DNA of 64,000 bases. Origin: Vespula vulgaris. Lineage: Eukaryota > Arthropoda > Insecta > Hymenoptera > Vespidae. This document shows positions 24,673-36,479 of the stretch, one piece after another. The notes under the pieces were generated by a model, which was not told the DNA's origin, ran no database searches, and saw nothing but the letters and a program-made list of their open reading frames with translations. How positions within the stretch are numbered: position 1 is the stretch's first letter; each line of letters begins with the position of its first letter. The stretch covers positions 186,001-250,000 of the forward strand of contig NC_066592.1 in NCBI RefSeq assembly GCF_905475345.1, read 5' to 3'. The translations under genes and the position numbers were made by a program.

Positions 24673-26096
24673 TTCGTCTCCTCGTGGCGGCGAATATTAT
24701 TTGCTGAATTTTAAATACCGAGAGCAGCATAAAATTGAACAAAGCGTGTTTGCCGAGTAATTCGGAATAATATTTGTAGGAAAAAGCGCGTTTGTGCGTT
24801 AAGGCTTTCGTTTCGCGAATATACGTAGAGTATCTCTGCGAATATAACGCATGTGGGTAGATACGCCGCGCGTTCCAATTTTCGTTAATTAAAATAGAAA
24901 GAAAAGTTGCGATCGTTTTCGAGATCGTCGGATTTTCGAGTATTCCAAGATTCGACGATTCCAAGATTCGTCTTTCTTCGACTTCGTTTAGCGAAATCTT
25001 ATTTTCTCTTTCTCTCTTTAGACCAGAGTCTGTCGGGACTTATCAGCCGATCGAATTGCTCTAACACAGTTTCGAGATAACAACTAGCTCGAACGATTTA
25101 CTCCGACTCTCTGATATCGAAAGGGAATCCCAATGGCCGAAGAGATCATTGTAACTACATAAAGCAACTCATCGACCATAAATGGCTAATAGAAATAGGT
25201 CCAGGAGACGCGGAGGGTGCTCTTCTGAAAAAGGTAGAGAAATAGATATTGGCTGATCATTCGCCGTTTCGAAGGAAATTGTCCCATCGGAAGATTGAAA
25301 GGGGATCGAGAGTAAAGCTCTTTCCATGTATCGGCTGACAATGATCGGATCGCGGTAGAATGCGATAAAGAATATTATTTCTCGGGACGTAATTCTGAAA
25401 CTTTTCTTTTTCCTTTCCTTTTTTTTTCTCCGTTGAGTAAGTACCGGTACTGATTTCATCCGTTCAACCGAGGAGATCATCCCCTGCGACCTTGCTCTTG
25501 TCCAAAGTCTCTTATTTATTTCTTCGTTCGAGGATTATGGACTTTTAATAATACTTTGTTCGTTTCGTTAAATGAAATCTCGAATTACGAAAAACGAAGA
25601 ACGCGTTAAAAGCGAAATAAATTTTGGACGAATGCTTCGAGCCGATAACTTAATTAGAAATTCATACGACGCGCTTTATTTCCGTGTGTAGAATCTAATC
25701 GGCTTCTTATTACGAGGAAGCTTCCTTTCGACGTCGAATTTATAAAACGATCTCGATAGAGATTCGCAGAAAGATCTGTCCGTCGCGCAGGCTTCAATCG
25801 ATCGATCGCCACGAAATTACACGAATTCAACGCGCACATTTTCCGCGCGTCTTCCTCCAACACACCGTCGATCCGGTGATTACACAGTCTCTTCGGTTGT
25901 CTTTTACCCGGCTATCCTTGCCTCGGGCAGGAACGTTATTAGACGAGGTATAAGGGTCCTGGATCCCTTTAACGAAACGACTGTGGAGATATAAGACGGT
26001 AAACCGCCGTGCACGTACACACGAATGATCATTATTAAGATTTCGTATAAAGCAAATACTATGAGACAACGGCATTCGTGAATTTAATCGAGTTTT
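24673..26096. other. Non-coding spacer
   Basis: Ordinary TCGA-rich background. The open frames on the minus strand (24656-24964, 25169-25480) are chance-sized and unrecognised. An exact 12-bp palindrome AGGAAGCTTCCT lies near 25715. Confidence 0.5.
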
Positions 26097-26369
26097 TCAT
26101 CGATTCGCTTCGAAATGCAAGGTCAGAAACGGTTTCTTTGTCTCTTTTTTTTCAAGTTTTCGGAACGCTGCAGTCAGAAAGTTAGAGATTGATCGCGATA
26201 CGAAAATTATAAGAGATATATTTCCAACGACAGGACGGAAGTTATTTGTCAGGATGGATTCTAGCACTCGCGAGAGAACGCATAAGCTATGGTCCGTGCT
26301 AATAACGATGCCACCAAGGCTAACTGCAAGCTCATCGCCGAGTGCATTCATGAAGCAATATACATGCAT
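26097..26369 (-). other. 90-codon minus-strand ORF, doubtful coding
   Basis: A true ATG at 26367-26369 is preceded in frame by TAA. The first 40 codons have a purine first in about 60% and a pyrimidine third in about 65% by hand count, the direction expected of coding DNA. The translation runs MHVYCFMNALGDELAV and on through a Val/Leu/Ser-rich segment. I recognise no family, and the second half, rich in Phe, Lys and Arg, looks random. This is a weak candidate for a small gene or an exon fragment. Confidence 0.1.
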
Positions 26370-26868
26370 TTACTGGCCGGCACACTCGCTGCGTTTATAT
26401 TCGGTCTCGTCAGAATATTCGTGGTTACTTCGGAGTAGGTCCTCTCCGTCCCTCTCTCGCTATATACCTATCTACCCAAGATAGGTATGTATATCCTGCC
26501 TTCCTTCTCCCTTTATTCGGTGTCTAAACCGAACAATGAGCGTTACCGTGTCAACGTGGAATTAATACATTCAAATTACCCATTGTTATACCGAAGACCG
26601 AAGTAATAGCATTGCAAATGACGTGTCTCATTGCTAGCATCGGTGCGAGAGAGCAACTCGAAGCGTATGGAATAAAGAGACGTTTTTCATGTAGGACCAC
26701 TCGACGATGCTTTATGAGCTTGCCTCGTTCGGGATATTTATGTACTCCCATAGTTATGTGCGTCACGGCACGCGTGCAATTGTGCGGCGCAATATGTAAA
26801 TGTACGGTGTTATCGCGTGTATGAGGTATATGTCGTGCTCCGAGTCGTTGATTATAAATTTATTAAAC

Positions 26869-26870
<2 letters not shown>
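26370..26870. other. Non-coding spacer with a low-TCGA stretch
   Basis: Positions about 26520-26620 have less of the TCGA background and carry AATTAAT-like homeodomain core words (GGAATTAATACATT). Two overlapping open frames on opposite strands (26551-26766 and 26612-26824) are not recognisable. Confidence 0.4.

Positions 26871-26906
<36 letters not shown>
26871..26906. repeat. (CT)n microsatellite
   Basis: About 17 CT units with one extra T near 26883. Confidence 0.9.
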
Positions 26907-27439
26907 GTCGCTCCCCCGTGTTCCACTTGGTTGAGATAAAGACATAGTTTGAAAACGATGATAAATACTTTGGCCAACAAGCTAGACAAATTTCCTAAAG
27001 AGGAGGTCCCCCTCCCTTTCGAAGTCTAATCGAAAGATTGATCGAACATATCGAGCAAAGTGATAGAAGCGAAACCGAACCGATCCGTGGTTAAAACGAG
27101 GGTAAGAGTAAAAAATAAATGAAAAGACCTTGAGAGCGAAAAATCGTGGACTACGTTGCGCAACGTTTCACGTCGGCGGTGACGAACGCGAGACGAACAG
27201 AGGGAAATACCGTGGTGAGACGTAGGGTCGCTATTCGAAAGGGATGACGCGAGGATGGAGGTGGAAGGTCGTTCAGTCACGGGAAAATACGAAAGCCGAA
27301 GAGAAGGGAGAAGAAGGAATATGTCACGTGAATACCACGGTAATGTTCACAAAATGCCGGAAATATAAGCAAACGCGCAGCGGTAACGCTCCTGGGAACT
27401 GTCGTTTACATAAATAGCTTGCACTGGTGGAGATTCCGC
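26907..27439. other. Non-coding spacer
   Basis: Ordinary TCGA-bearing sequence with only chance-sized open stretches. No gene or RNA is recognised. Confidence 0.45.
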
Positions 27440-27880
27440 GCGTAACATTCAACGTCGGCCGTGCACGCAGGTAGCAACGCGTACGTGTCTCAATATTTGA
27501 CGGCAGAGTTTCCGAGCATTTGCCTACCAAATGCAACTCGCTGTCCCTCCTCTTACGCTCTCCTACCACGAGTCTCCTCTTCGCAAGCTCTTCTCGACCT
27601 ACAGCGTAGCTATTCCATGCCCAGGACGTCCCACGCCCAACGTGCCGAAGAGTGCGAGACTCAAGACGCCCACCTATGCTCTGGACGCAACCGAGACGGA
27701 TCGCTTCGATTTTCTGATAAAGTTTTGTCCATTCGGACCTTTGACCTTGATCTGTATTACGATCGATCGGTCAAATTCTCTAATATCGGAGTACGCGTAT
27801 TATGTATGAAAAATATAAGTACGTTGCATAAACGTTTCGATAGAAACTCAATTTACTTCGATGTACTTCGGCATCTGTGA
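27440..27880 (+). other. GC-richer block open in two frames
   Basis: From about 27440 to 27720 the sequence is noticeably richer in G+C and two plus-strand frames stay open: 27461-27880 (139 codons, first start-like codon GTG) and 27531-27809 (92 codons, true ATG). Both frames being open at once points to low stop density from composition. One could still be a first exon or UTR. The translations are Ser/Pro/Arg-rich and match no family I know. Confidence 0.15.
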
Positions 27881-28899
27881 ACGACCAACAAAAATTTCGT
27901 CGACGTACGTACCCAACTCAATTTTTCAAGTTCGATTTAAACTCATCGAAGTTTGATTTTTCATTCCATCATTGCAAAAGCTCGGTTACTTCTGAATATG
28001 ATAATTTTGTTTCGGTTTTAGCAATTGCACCGCCGCATTCTTCTTGCTCGTTCATCTTGGAATTTTTAGAATACGCTGCTATTTATGCAATGTGATTTCC
28101 TAGGTTACTTCTCACATTTCTCACTGTACCGGACTTTTTTTAGCTTGAATCTTTTTGCAGCAAAAATAACCGAACTTTTTAATGTGGTATGTAAATAAAT
28201 ACCGTGTTCGAGTTTTCCCGATACGTTACGTTACACTTTTATACGATGCAAATGGAAAAGAATGATTTTTCATATTCTATAATTTTGTTGTTGTTGTTGT
28301 AAGAGAATATATTTCTTCTTCGATTTGATATAATATTATCTACGTACCGTTCCTGTCGTAGTTACGTGATAACGTTCAAATATCAATGGAATTCTCGATG
28401 AAAGATGTATGTTTATTTGAGGAATTCTTTTCGAAAGTACAATACATCGAATAAATATTTCTTTGGTTTGAATCGAAAGAGAAACGTTAAGTACTTACGA
28501 GCTCCGGTTTTCATCGGGATACGATCGATCTAGGGAAGTTTCTTGGTGCAATAATTATATATCTGCGATCGTCGATAAAGAGACGACCGATGTCGAAGGT
28601 ATTTTGAGAAAGATGGTAGTATAATTTGCTTTTATCGGACGACTCATATCGTTTGAATGCGATTGAAGCTCGTAAAGGATTCTGGCGAAAAACAATAATA
28701 TAATAAAATAAGGTCGTTCATTATCTTTCGTGATTTCAGTGACGGGTATGGACAAAGTATAAATTACGAACGCAATAGGAAAGCACTGTCGCGACTATGC
28801 GCCTATTGTATCGCCGTTGTATAAACGTGCCATTTATATCCTTTCCGAACGCAATCAAACAATCGAGTCGGTGTATGAGAAAAATGTTTATATTGCAAT
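27881..28899. other. AT-leaning spacer
   Basis: No open frame of interest and no RNA gene recognised. A short (TTG)n run lies near 28285-28300. Base composition shifts gradually to AT towards 28900. Confidence 0.5.
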
Positions 28900-29480
28900 A
28901 AAAATTATATTTCAGATTATACTTCGACAAATTATATTGACCGATCATATTTCTCGAAAGATAGATTAATTGAAATGTGTTTGTTAATTGTACAAATTTT
29001 ATATTTTTTGATTCTAATTAAATTCATATAAAAAGTTCAATAAAAAATTAACTCGATATTACTTGCGATGAAATATGTAAAAAATAAAATATAACGTATA
29101 AAAAGTAATAGCAACAACGGTAGAAAAAAAATCACTGACGCATATTTTGAATTCTGAAATACATGGATACGATGATAAAAACAAGTAGAATAGGAAATAA
29201 TCTAAAAAGCGTAAATAAAAATAAATAAGAATAAATGAAAATTAATAATAATAATAAAGATACTAGATTTTTCCAATGCGTTTCTCAAAGAAATTATTTT
29301 GGAAATTTACTATATTTAATCTATTCAACTGTTCACGTATGAAAGACTTTACATTGTTAAAGCGAATATACGTATAATAATTAAACTTTATTTTTATGCA
29401 TAAACTGTTCTCGAAAAGAAAACATCATTCCTTGACACTTTTTTCGAAGAAAATAAAGCTCTTTCGAAAATTCGAAAAAC
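28900..29480. other. AT-rich block
   Basis: Markedly more AT-rich than the surroundings (by eye above 70%), with many TAAAA, AATAA and TTTAT words, an (AATAA)-like patch and an (ATA) run near 29243-29262. It keeps stops in all frames. I compared it with the general look of insect mitochondrial DNA and saw no recognisable mitochondrial gene. It could be a matrix-attachment-like region or a decayed insertion. Confidence 0.4.
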
Positions 29481-30059
29481 CCATGCCCTCGCATAAGCCT
29501 TCATTTTTGAAACGAGATCTTGTGTTCATCCAATTTCGTCAAAAATTACGCCTGTACTCGTTGTTGGTGTAAACCGTTATAAAAGTAGGGATGATGAACA
29601 GCCTCAAAGAGCTAATTCTTGATGAAACGATATCGGGGGCTACGTGACGTTGCGAAAAAATGATTGATAGTGTAAAATATATAATCGTTTGTTGTTTGTC
29701 CGATGTATGTATGTAGGTCGTTGGATCTACATATACGATTCTGACAGAGCATGTGGAATTGCTACCGGCGAAAGAAAACATTCAACGGCGTTTATTTACG
29801 ACGCACGTACATACATCTATGTACACTCTGTACGACCTTTCCGTGTTTATTTTCTAACGTCTTCAGTTTCAGACTTTGCGTTAGCAAGTACGCACGTACG
29901 TACGCGTACGACTGGTATCTACGACGTATTTAAACGACGATATTTGATTATACTTCGGTATAAATTCATTGCGCTAAACATAATGGAAATTAAATTCAAT
30001 GTCCGTATTAGACTCGATATTTATTCGGCGTGCTTTAAATGGATCACGACGCAAGTTTT
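29481..30059. other. Non-coding spacer
   Basis: A plus-strand open frame (29689-30075, 128 codons, starting ATG) overlaps another plus-strand frame. The translation is rich in Tyr, Arg and Phe and is unrecognised. ACGTACGTACG words near 29890 are simple-sequence-like. Confidence 0.4.
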
Positions 30060-30450
30060 CCAAGAGAATTTATGAAGATCGACAGGGGCCAATCGTTGAG
30101 AGAAGTCAGCACAACGTCCTAAAACTTTTACCCTGAAGCAGCATCACTAGACTGACAGTACATACATAGAGTGTAGCAATCTTGCGGGTAGCAGATTATG
30201 ACTGTCCCTGAAGTATGATAACTGGCTTGGACATGGCGTCCTTCGCAGATGCAAAGCTTTGAAACTTGTACTCCATGATTCTACCGGATTAGAAATGTCT
30301 GCGACGTTCCGTTAGGCTGGAGTAGCACGATAGCGGCTGCAACTGTTCTCTCGTAATACTCTTGTATCTCATATTTTCCCTATGAATTGGATATCATCCC
30401 CCTGCTTTTATCGCTACAGGACAGAGCTAATACATAGCTAATTCGAAGGG
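30060..30450. other. Unexplained block with unusual base texture
   Basis: About 390 bp nearly free of the TCGA words that fill the flanks, with a mixed, high-complexity texture (CAGCATCACTAG, GGTAGCAGATTATG, TCCTTCGCAGATGC). Stops occur in all frames at normal density, so it is not one long exon. Candidates are a conserved non-coding element, a non-coding RNA exon or the relic of an inserted element. I recognise no terminal repeats or target-site duplication. Confidence 0.2.
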
Positions 30451-33400
30451 GCAACGATATAATTGGTCGGATCTTCGGACGGTCTACAAAAGTTTTACTT
30501 AGGTATGTTAAGCATATAAGATAATTCCAAACTATATTAACGGTAAGTTGTTAATTCGATTCTCCGTAAATAACAAAACTCTGTCTATTTCAAATAGAGA
30601 AGTGTACGTTTAATAGCGGTATCGAGTATACATATGTATTTTAGGTAGAAACATCGTCGCTCTGCGTATGACGATACTCTAGGAGTACGGTACAAGAGGG
30701 GGATGTAACTAAACAAACGCTCGCTTTGGGATCGCGTTAAGTGTTTGCACAGGTAGTTGGGTTGCATTATACCGCGGTTGGTAACGTATGTACAATATGT
30801 AGGTACCTATATACTAACCGGTAACTCGGTGACAAATCTAGACGCAGCGTTCTCAGTATGAACGCATCTATATATATATATATATATATGTATTAACGAT
30901 GGACGGTGATTCTATATTTGACATTTCCATCGAATTTATAACGTTTAATTAATCAATCACAGTACCTGTGAAACGAAATGACTACTATTTAAACTTAGAT
31001 ATGCAAGATTAGATTTACTGGCATTCGATTTTTCGACAACTTTATTCGTTTAAGTCATCTAATTATGCGTTTCTATAATGACATATAAAAGAAAATTTGC
31101 TAGGTTTCTTTCTATACGTGGCAAAGAAAAAATTAAAAGAGATTATTACGAGAGAAAATTAGGGCACAAGCATATATATATATGTGTGTGTGTGTATATG
31201 TATTGATCTAGTTGACGATACCTTCACGAGTTCCCAGGGAGCAGATAGGATTCATCGAAGCTGCGCTAATCTCATTTCCTAACTCTAATGGAAACATCGG
31301 TAGAGATGGATATACATATCCACGAAACGTCCGACGTGAAGCTGATCGATGACGTAGACAATGCGTGTTTCTAGTGCACCACACCCCAGATCGCGTATCA
31401 CCGCGTTTATCGATGATAAACGTTTCATTGAATATCAATTAATTGAGAGATTCGATAAGGTATATCTAGAATCGGAGTAGCGAAGAGATTTGACGAAAAC
31501 ATTATTTTATGGAAGAGATTGTGACGACAATAGGACCAGTGCAATTAAAAATGATTATCGTTTAATAGTAATTATGCGCCGAGTCTCAAAGATAGCTACT
31601 TCTTATTGTATTATTCGCTTAATTCGCAGGTAGATACAATCGGGTTAAAATCTATCTATGCATATGTGTATGTACGTATGCTTACGTACTTAGAAATCGA
31701 TCGCATTATCGTCTGAGACTTTCACGAAATAATAGAAGAACGATAAGGATCGACCTTGTTAAGGGCAATCAATCTCCTTTACACGAAGCACACGTAATCG
31801 TAGCGCATCCATTATACATGCCCGTTAAGCATGTATTTCCGGTCGCCAGCTGGATCGACTCGATTTCAACATTTTGCGGCGCCGACAGTACCTTTAATTA
31901 TCGTTGCACGCAAAGGTCTACGTTCTGAAAGGTCGATGGGTAGGAATCTACGATAAAGTGGACCGACTGTCAGTTACCTGCCGAGTTTGTATCCACTTTA
32001 ACGTACTCTTATTTCGTACCGTTAACGAGATCAAGACTATTTTCTAACGATGATCGTTCCTTCCTTTTTAACTATCATCTACTCACCGTCCGTTGCTTTG
32101 TCTTTTGTCAAAACTCTCGTCATCGATACCACCTCGGTAAGGACCAAAAGACCGACTATCCTTCGTTTTACGCACGATCGAATATATTTCATATTTTTAC
32201 TCGCGGTTAATTTGTAATTATCACCCTGTCAGGAACACCTTATCGGTGCTATGCGACATGAATATACCGCAAATGCAATTATTATATAGCATTTATCGTT
32301 CGTGTTACAGACAGAATGTTAAATGATCCTACGGCTTCTCGTCGCTCTCTCGATATCGGAGATTTTTTCTTTTTTATATGCTTTTATATACGCTTTATAT
32401 ACGCTAGAAAGAAAGAACAGAGAAAGAGGGAGAGAGAGAGAGAAAGTAGTCGACTTTGTAAAATTTTCAAAATTCTCCTACCCTCGTTGGTATCATACGA
32501 CGATGGTCCTGTCAAGTGGATAACGCGTTGGAGCGTAGCACATAAAAGCCGGTTAGTAAATAGTCGGCTTAGAAGCGTGTTTTCATTCAGCTAATGACGA
32601 CGTAGCTTCGCTTAACACGGTGACCAGTGCTTGTACGTCATGCTTGTATTGGTAAAGTGTCATGTCGTACACGAGAACGGACGATCAAAGGGGACGAAAC
32701 AGTCGGCGTATCGAAGCTAATGCGGATCTAGTATTTAGTCGGATTATGTCTTTTTATTAAAAAAGAAAATGAGTGAATTAATTCGTTGGAGTATTTGCAA
32801 TCTTATTTCTATTTTTCTTTTTTTTCATAAGCCTTTGACTTTTACGAACGACACCATGCGTTTTAATAGGCGATAATTGTTTGGTCGTCCGGCATTAGAG
32901 TGGAAACGGTCATTCACGCTTGAATTTACATTTTAATTACATTACGTTCGATGGCAGTATTAATTTTATCGAAGCGACCGACCACAGGAATTCCGATATC
33001 TTCGGGTCCGGATAATTGCTGATAGGCGGCACCGCTTTGTGATAGTTCTCGAAACGTGAAAGCCAACGTGATACGGATCAATCGATGCAACTGGGTCAGT
33101 GAAGCGCGTCGTTATATCGTTATACGTCTTCTTTTTTTCTTTTTCTTATTTTTTTTTTTTCATTAGGTTTCTCACTCGAAATGACACGAGTACGCGATAT
33201 GTCGATGATTTATTGAAAATATCGATTTCATTCCTCGCTTTAGAACGACGTAAAACAACGGAAAGTAAAGTTAAGATTATTATTCGAGTAGTCGAGTTTG
33301 AACGATATAGCTAGAGACATTAAATGGTCGCGGAAACATTTCGATATTCCTCAGTTTCGACATACGACCGACTTCTCTTCGATCTTCGCTCAATTTCAAT

Positions 33401-33670
33401 ACGAGGAGGTATTGAAATCTGTAAAAAAAGGGGCGGGAAACTACTCTTGGATGTTATTCGATCGGCATTCTCTTTCTCTCTCTCCGTTCCATCAGTTCTC
33501 TCGTTTCTGCTTTTCCTATCTTCGAACGGAGAAAAATATTCCATCTGATAACGTCATTGATATTTCTGTAAAAACGAACGTATGGTGCACGTTTCGAAAG
33601 CAATGTCGGCGATGACTCGAGGAGAATAAAACTATAATTCGATACGTGACCGGTTGGGTCGAAAAAGAAA
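30451..33670. other. Non-coding spacer with small repeats and hairpins
   Basis: Holds a (TA)n tract (30869-30889), a TA-TG compound tract (31172-31200) and a GA tract (about 32424-32445). TGGATAT/ATATCCA around AC lies at 31307-31322. An 8-bp stem ATACATGC/GCATGTAT with a 7-base loop lies at 31814-31836, in a low-TCGA stretch (about 31800-31930) that may be regulatory. AAGCCG/CGGCTT lies at 32546-32570. A T10-like run lies near 33149. No gene is recognised. Confidence 0.5.
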
Positions 33671-33714
33671 GATCGAGATCGAGATCGAGATCGAGGACGA
33701 GAACGAGAACGAGA
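33671..33714. repeat. Hexanucleotide tandem repeat (GATCGA)n-(GAACGA)n
   Basis: About four GATCGA units grade into GAACGA/GGACGA units. On the minus strand one frame reads alternating Arg-Ser and another Leu-Asp, which could be mistaken for an RS domain; it is simple sequence. Confidence 0.85.
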
Positions 33715-33741
33715 ATGGGAGAGAAAGAGATACACAGAGAG

Positions 33742-33773
33742 TATAAAATTTCATCGGCACGATCCATGTCAGT
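33742..33773 (+). promoter_or_regulatory. Candidate TATA-Inr core promoter
   Basis: TATAAAA at 33742-33748 is followed by TCAGT at 33769-33773, the arthropod initiator consensus. If A33771 is +1, the TATA box begins at -29, close to the spacing seen in insect promoters. No downstream promoter element is obvious at +28 to +32. It is the best-spaced TATA/Inr pair I found on either strand. A TAATTA homeodomain core overlaps +3 to +8. Chance occurrence of such a pair in 64 kb is not negligible. Confidence 0.25.
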
Positions 33774-33817
33774 AATTAAACACTCTCGTTGTGTGCGCGA
33801 CCGCGCAGAAGCTTAAA

Positions 33818-33892
33818 ATGACATCCAGGAAATTCTGCAGAAACGTTGAAATTGGGCATACGAACGAAATGAAATATTCATTGTACGTGTAG
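33818..33892 (+). CDS. 24-codon small ORF downstream of the candidate promoter
   Basis: The first ATG after the proposed start site (33771) is at 33818 in the context CTTAAAATGA, with A at -3 as preferred in insects. It runs 24 codons to TAG at 33890-33892. An AATAAA polyadenylation hexamer follows at 33895-33900, within three bases of the stop. The peptide has no signal sequence and no dibasic cleavage sites, so it is not an obvious neuropeptide. If the unit is transcribed it may as well be a non-coding RNA in which the ORF is incidental. Confidence 0.1.
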   Translation: MTSRKFCRNVEIGHTNEMKYSLYV

Positions 33893-34787
33893 ATAATAAA
33901 TATTGCACTTGGTGGCCGCGGCGATTCGATTTTAATTACGATTCACTGACGATTGAAAATCATCATTGCTCGCCTTAATCCCAACATTATTGAAGCTAGT
34001 CGATATCCGCGTTTGTTTTTCCCGCCGTCGTTAGTTTTTATTATAACGTGACGTAACGAAGTAGCAGCTGGTATCGGACGAAGACTCATCGATTCGACGC
34101 ATCGTTCGAATTTTAATGCACGTTTCCCTTCGTTCCGGCTTACGCCAATGCTCAATTAAAATTCGTTCTTTCTCCCTGAAAGGGGTTTCTAAGTCGTTCG
34201 AGATACCGCCGGGAGCATCTCTTCGTAATAACGCTGTTAGTAGCATATGGCCGACGGTCCTTGTGCAAAATGCGATAGCTATGGAAATTTTTCAAAATAA
34301 ACTCATTAAACTCTCCTGAAATACAATTTTTCTATGAAGAGCGATAAGATCGTCATAGGAAAGGAAAGAGGAGTCACGATGAAAGAGGATAAAAGAGGAA
34401 GGGAGAAGGATGGGTCAGAAATTTTATGCTAATTCATGTACTTTCGGAAAAACGTATTATTGAGTTACCTCATAGAATGGAATTAATCGAACGGAATTAG
34501 CCGACGCGCGATTACGATCGAAGAAGAATTTTTTCTCAGTGTAAAAATGATTAGAAAGAAACGAAGTAGATCTATACCGCTTAGAGATTTACACGATAAG
34601 ATACGATGATACCTATTTTTGAAAGAGCAGGAAAAAAGGAGCGAAGAGAAGAAACGTCAAGTATTTTCTTCCCGTTTCCGACGTTTTCTTTCCGGCATCG
34701 CGGATTTATTTTACCATAGGATGCAATTCGATGAGCGAAAGAACCATAAGTCACGAGAAGGTAGAGTGACTCGAATGAATGATAGAA
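33893..34787. other. Non-coding spacer
   Basis: Low-TCGA texture continues to about 33970. A TGACGTAA (CRE/ATF-like) octamer lies at 34049-34056. Purine-rich sequence occurs at 34365-34410. Overlapping open frames of about 70 codons are chance-sized. Confidence 0.45.
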
Positions 34788-34826
34788 CTGCGCGAGCAAG
34801 CTGCGCGAGCAAGCTGCGCGAGCTAG
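34788..34826. repeat. 13-bp minisatellite, three copies
   Basis: Three head-to-tail copies of CTGCGCGAGCAAG; the third ends TAG instead of AAG. It is the only clear minisatellite in the window and is more GC-rich than its surroundings. Confidence 0.95.
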
Positions 34827-36479
34827 GGACTGCTAATTAATGGGGGCATCCATCTGACGCCATCTTGCTACTCATGGTCCTCCTTGCTTCTTCCACCTCC
34901 TCGCCACCCTCTCTCGTACTCCGTGGTACGAGCGAGCGTTGTAGAAGCGACGCCAACGACCGGTTGCCTGCATCGCCAGCCAAAACGATTTGTAATCCAA
35001 CAAACCGTGCCCAGAGATTGAGAGACCTTAGCGGATCTCTCGCGGTGCGAGATATAAATTGTTTTTGGCTCGAGCCCTTTACCGACAGGGGACCTCGAGC
35101 TGCTGCCGAGGAGTTTCGGTCACCGGTTAAAGCTCGATCCTTGACCGCGATCACCCTTTACGTTTCTGTTCCGGAGGAAGCCTTGTCTCGGGTATAGAAG
35201 ATAGGCCTCAATAATTAACGTGGTAATGTGACGTCTTTGTTGACTCATTTAGTTCGGAAAGGCGTCGCCAGCTTTTTAAAGTGTACGCTTGGAATAATAG
35301 ATTCCAAGGGAAGCGCCATTGCCTCCTAATAATTGATGATAGCGATGCATCTGAGAATTTTCGCGTTCGTGGATAGAGCTCACAGTGGAATTACGTTACT
35401 TGGGTGAGAGTCAGGCGCGAAACGCGTTATGGAGATAATCCTCTCCCGTTGGTAAAGCGCTCGAACGATAATGCGTTAATAACGAAGAATAGCCTCGCGA
35501 TTTAATGAAAATCTTTACGTCCTTTGGCACTCGTTTCGCTTCTGATTACATTTTTATCCGACATTTTCTTAATAAATTACTTCTTCCCAAGAGATTAGGT
35601 TACAGCCGTCGTTCATCGCGTTTGATATTATTCGAATAATAAATATCTTGGAAATAAACGAAACTCTTCCTGGAGATGTCAACGAAGTCAAAGTTTGGAA
35701 ATCGTCGCGACGTTTACAAAGCTTCGATACGGATTGTTCTTCGATAAGGAGAACGAGGAGGAGGAACAATGTGGAGTTAAGCATATAAAAAGTTGCTTGA
35801 TTCGTTCGGTGGCACGGGCCATTTTATTTGATTTATAAAGTTACTTTGCTCTGTATCCAGCTTCCTGCGACTACTTGGCCGGTTACTTCGAACGGACCGG
35901 ACTTCTATCCGTGGCTCTGTAAGTACGTTGGTAGTTTCCAAGTTTATATTGGCTTAATTGCTTTTAAAGACGAAACCTCGCGCAAACTTTTTCTTAGTGA
36001 ACTTTCGTTATAGCTATCGCCGATTGGTATTTCGGACGGATCCGCTACGGACTGGTACCGACGTCCCGGCTATTCGCCGAGTCACTATTCCTTTCATTCG
36101 ACTGCGTTATCGCAAAATACTATTTTATACATTTTTCTTGCTTTCGATTTGGTATTTCTCTTGGATGTACGCGATCGGCACGTTGCGTGTCGGAAAGTAC
36201 GTTCGTTACTATCGATATTACGCGTTGGATGGTTGAAAATCGATAACGCGCCTTGAGGTGCCATTAACTGCAATCGAACGTATCGATCAACCTTCGTCCG
36301 ACAATGAGTTACACCGATCAACCTGTTCCGCTCTTCTAATATTTCATACAAAGATGAGACGCAGAATTTCGTCAGGAAGCATAGAGCGATTTTATTAGGA
36401 AGCACAGATTTCATTCGTCTAATCAGTGAATTACAAAAGAGATATAGATTCGATACTTGCATAATATCTTTTTCTTGTT
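34827..36479. other. Non-coding spacer with a GC-richer open stretch
   Basis: From 34837 to 35197 opposite strands are both open for 105-110 codons (plus 34865-35197, minus 34837-35154). The plus frame starts with a hydrophobic run (LLMVLLASSTSS) but contains CTC/TCC-type simple sequence. GCCATCTTG at 34860-34868 matches the Pho/YY1 core on the reverse strand. The rest, 35200-36480, shows no gene. Confidence 0.4.

Noticed and set aside
25144..25160. GAGATCATTGT, shared with bantam
   Set aside because: The 3' half differs from bantam and there is no pairing arm.
28900..29480. AT-rich block as a nuclear mitochondrial insertion
   Set aside because: No mitochondrial gene or tRNA is recognisable and the sequence is full of stops and A/T runs; composition alone is not enough.
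33454..33735. Arg-Ser repeat resembling a splicing-factor RS domain (minus)
   Set aside because: The RS run is the translation of a hexanucleotide tandem repeat at 33671-33714, and another frame of the same repeat gives Leu-Asp. No RNA-binding domain is nearby.
34837..35197. Overlapping 105-110-codon frames on opposite strands
   Set aside because: Both strands being open reflects local composition; neither frame resembles a known protein.
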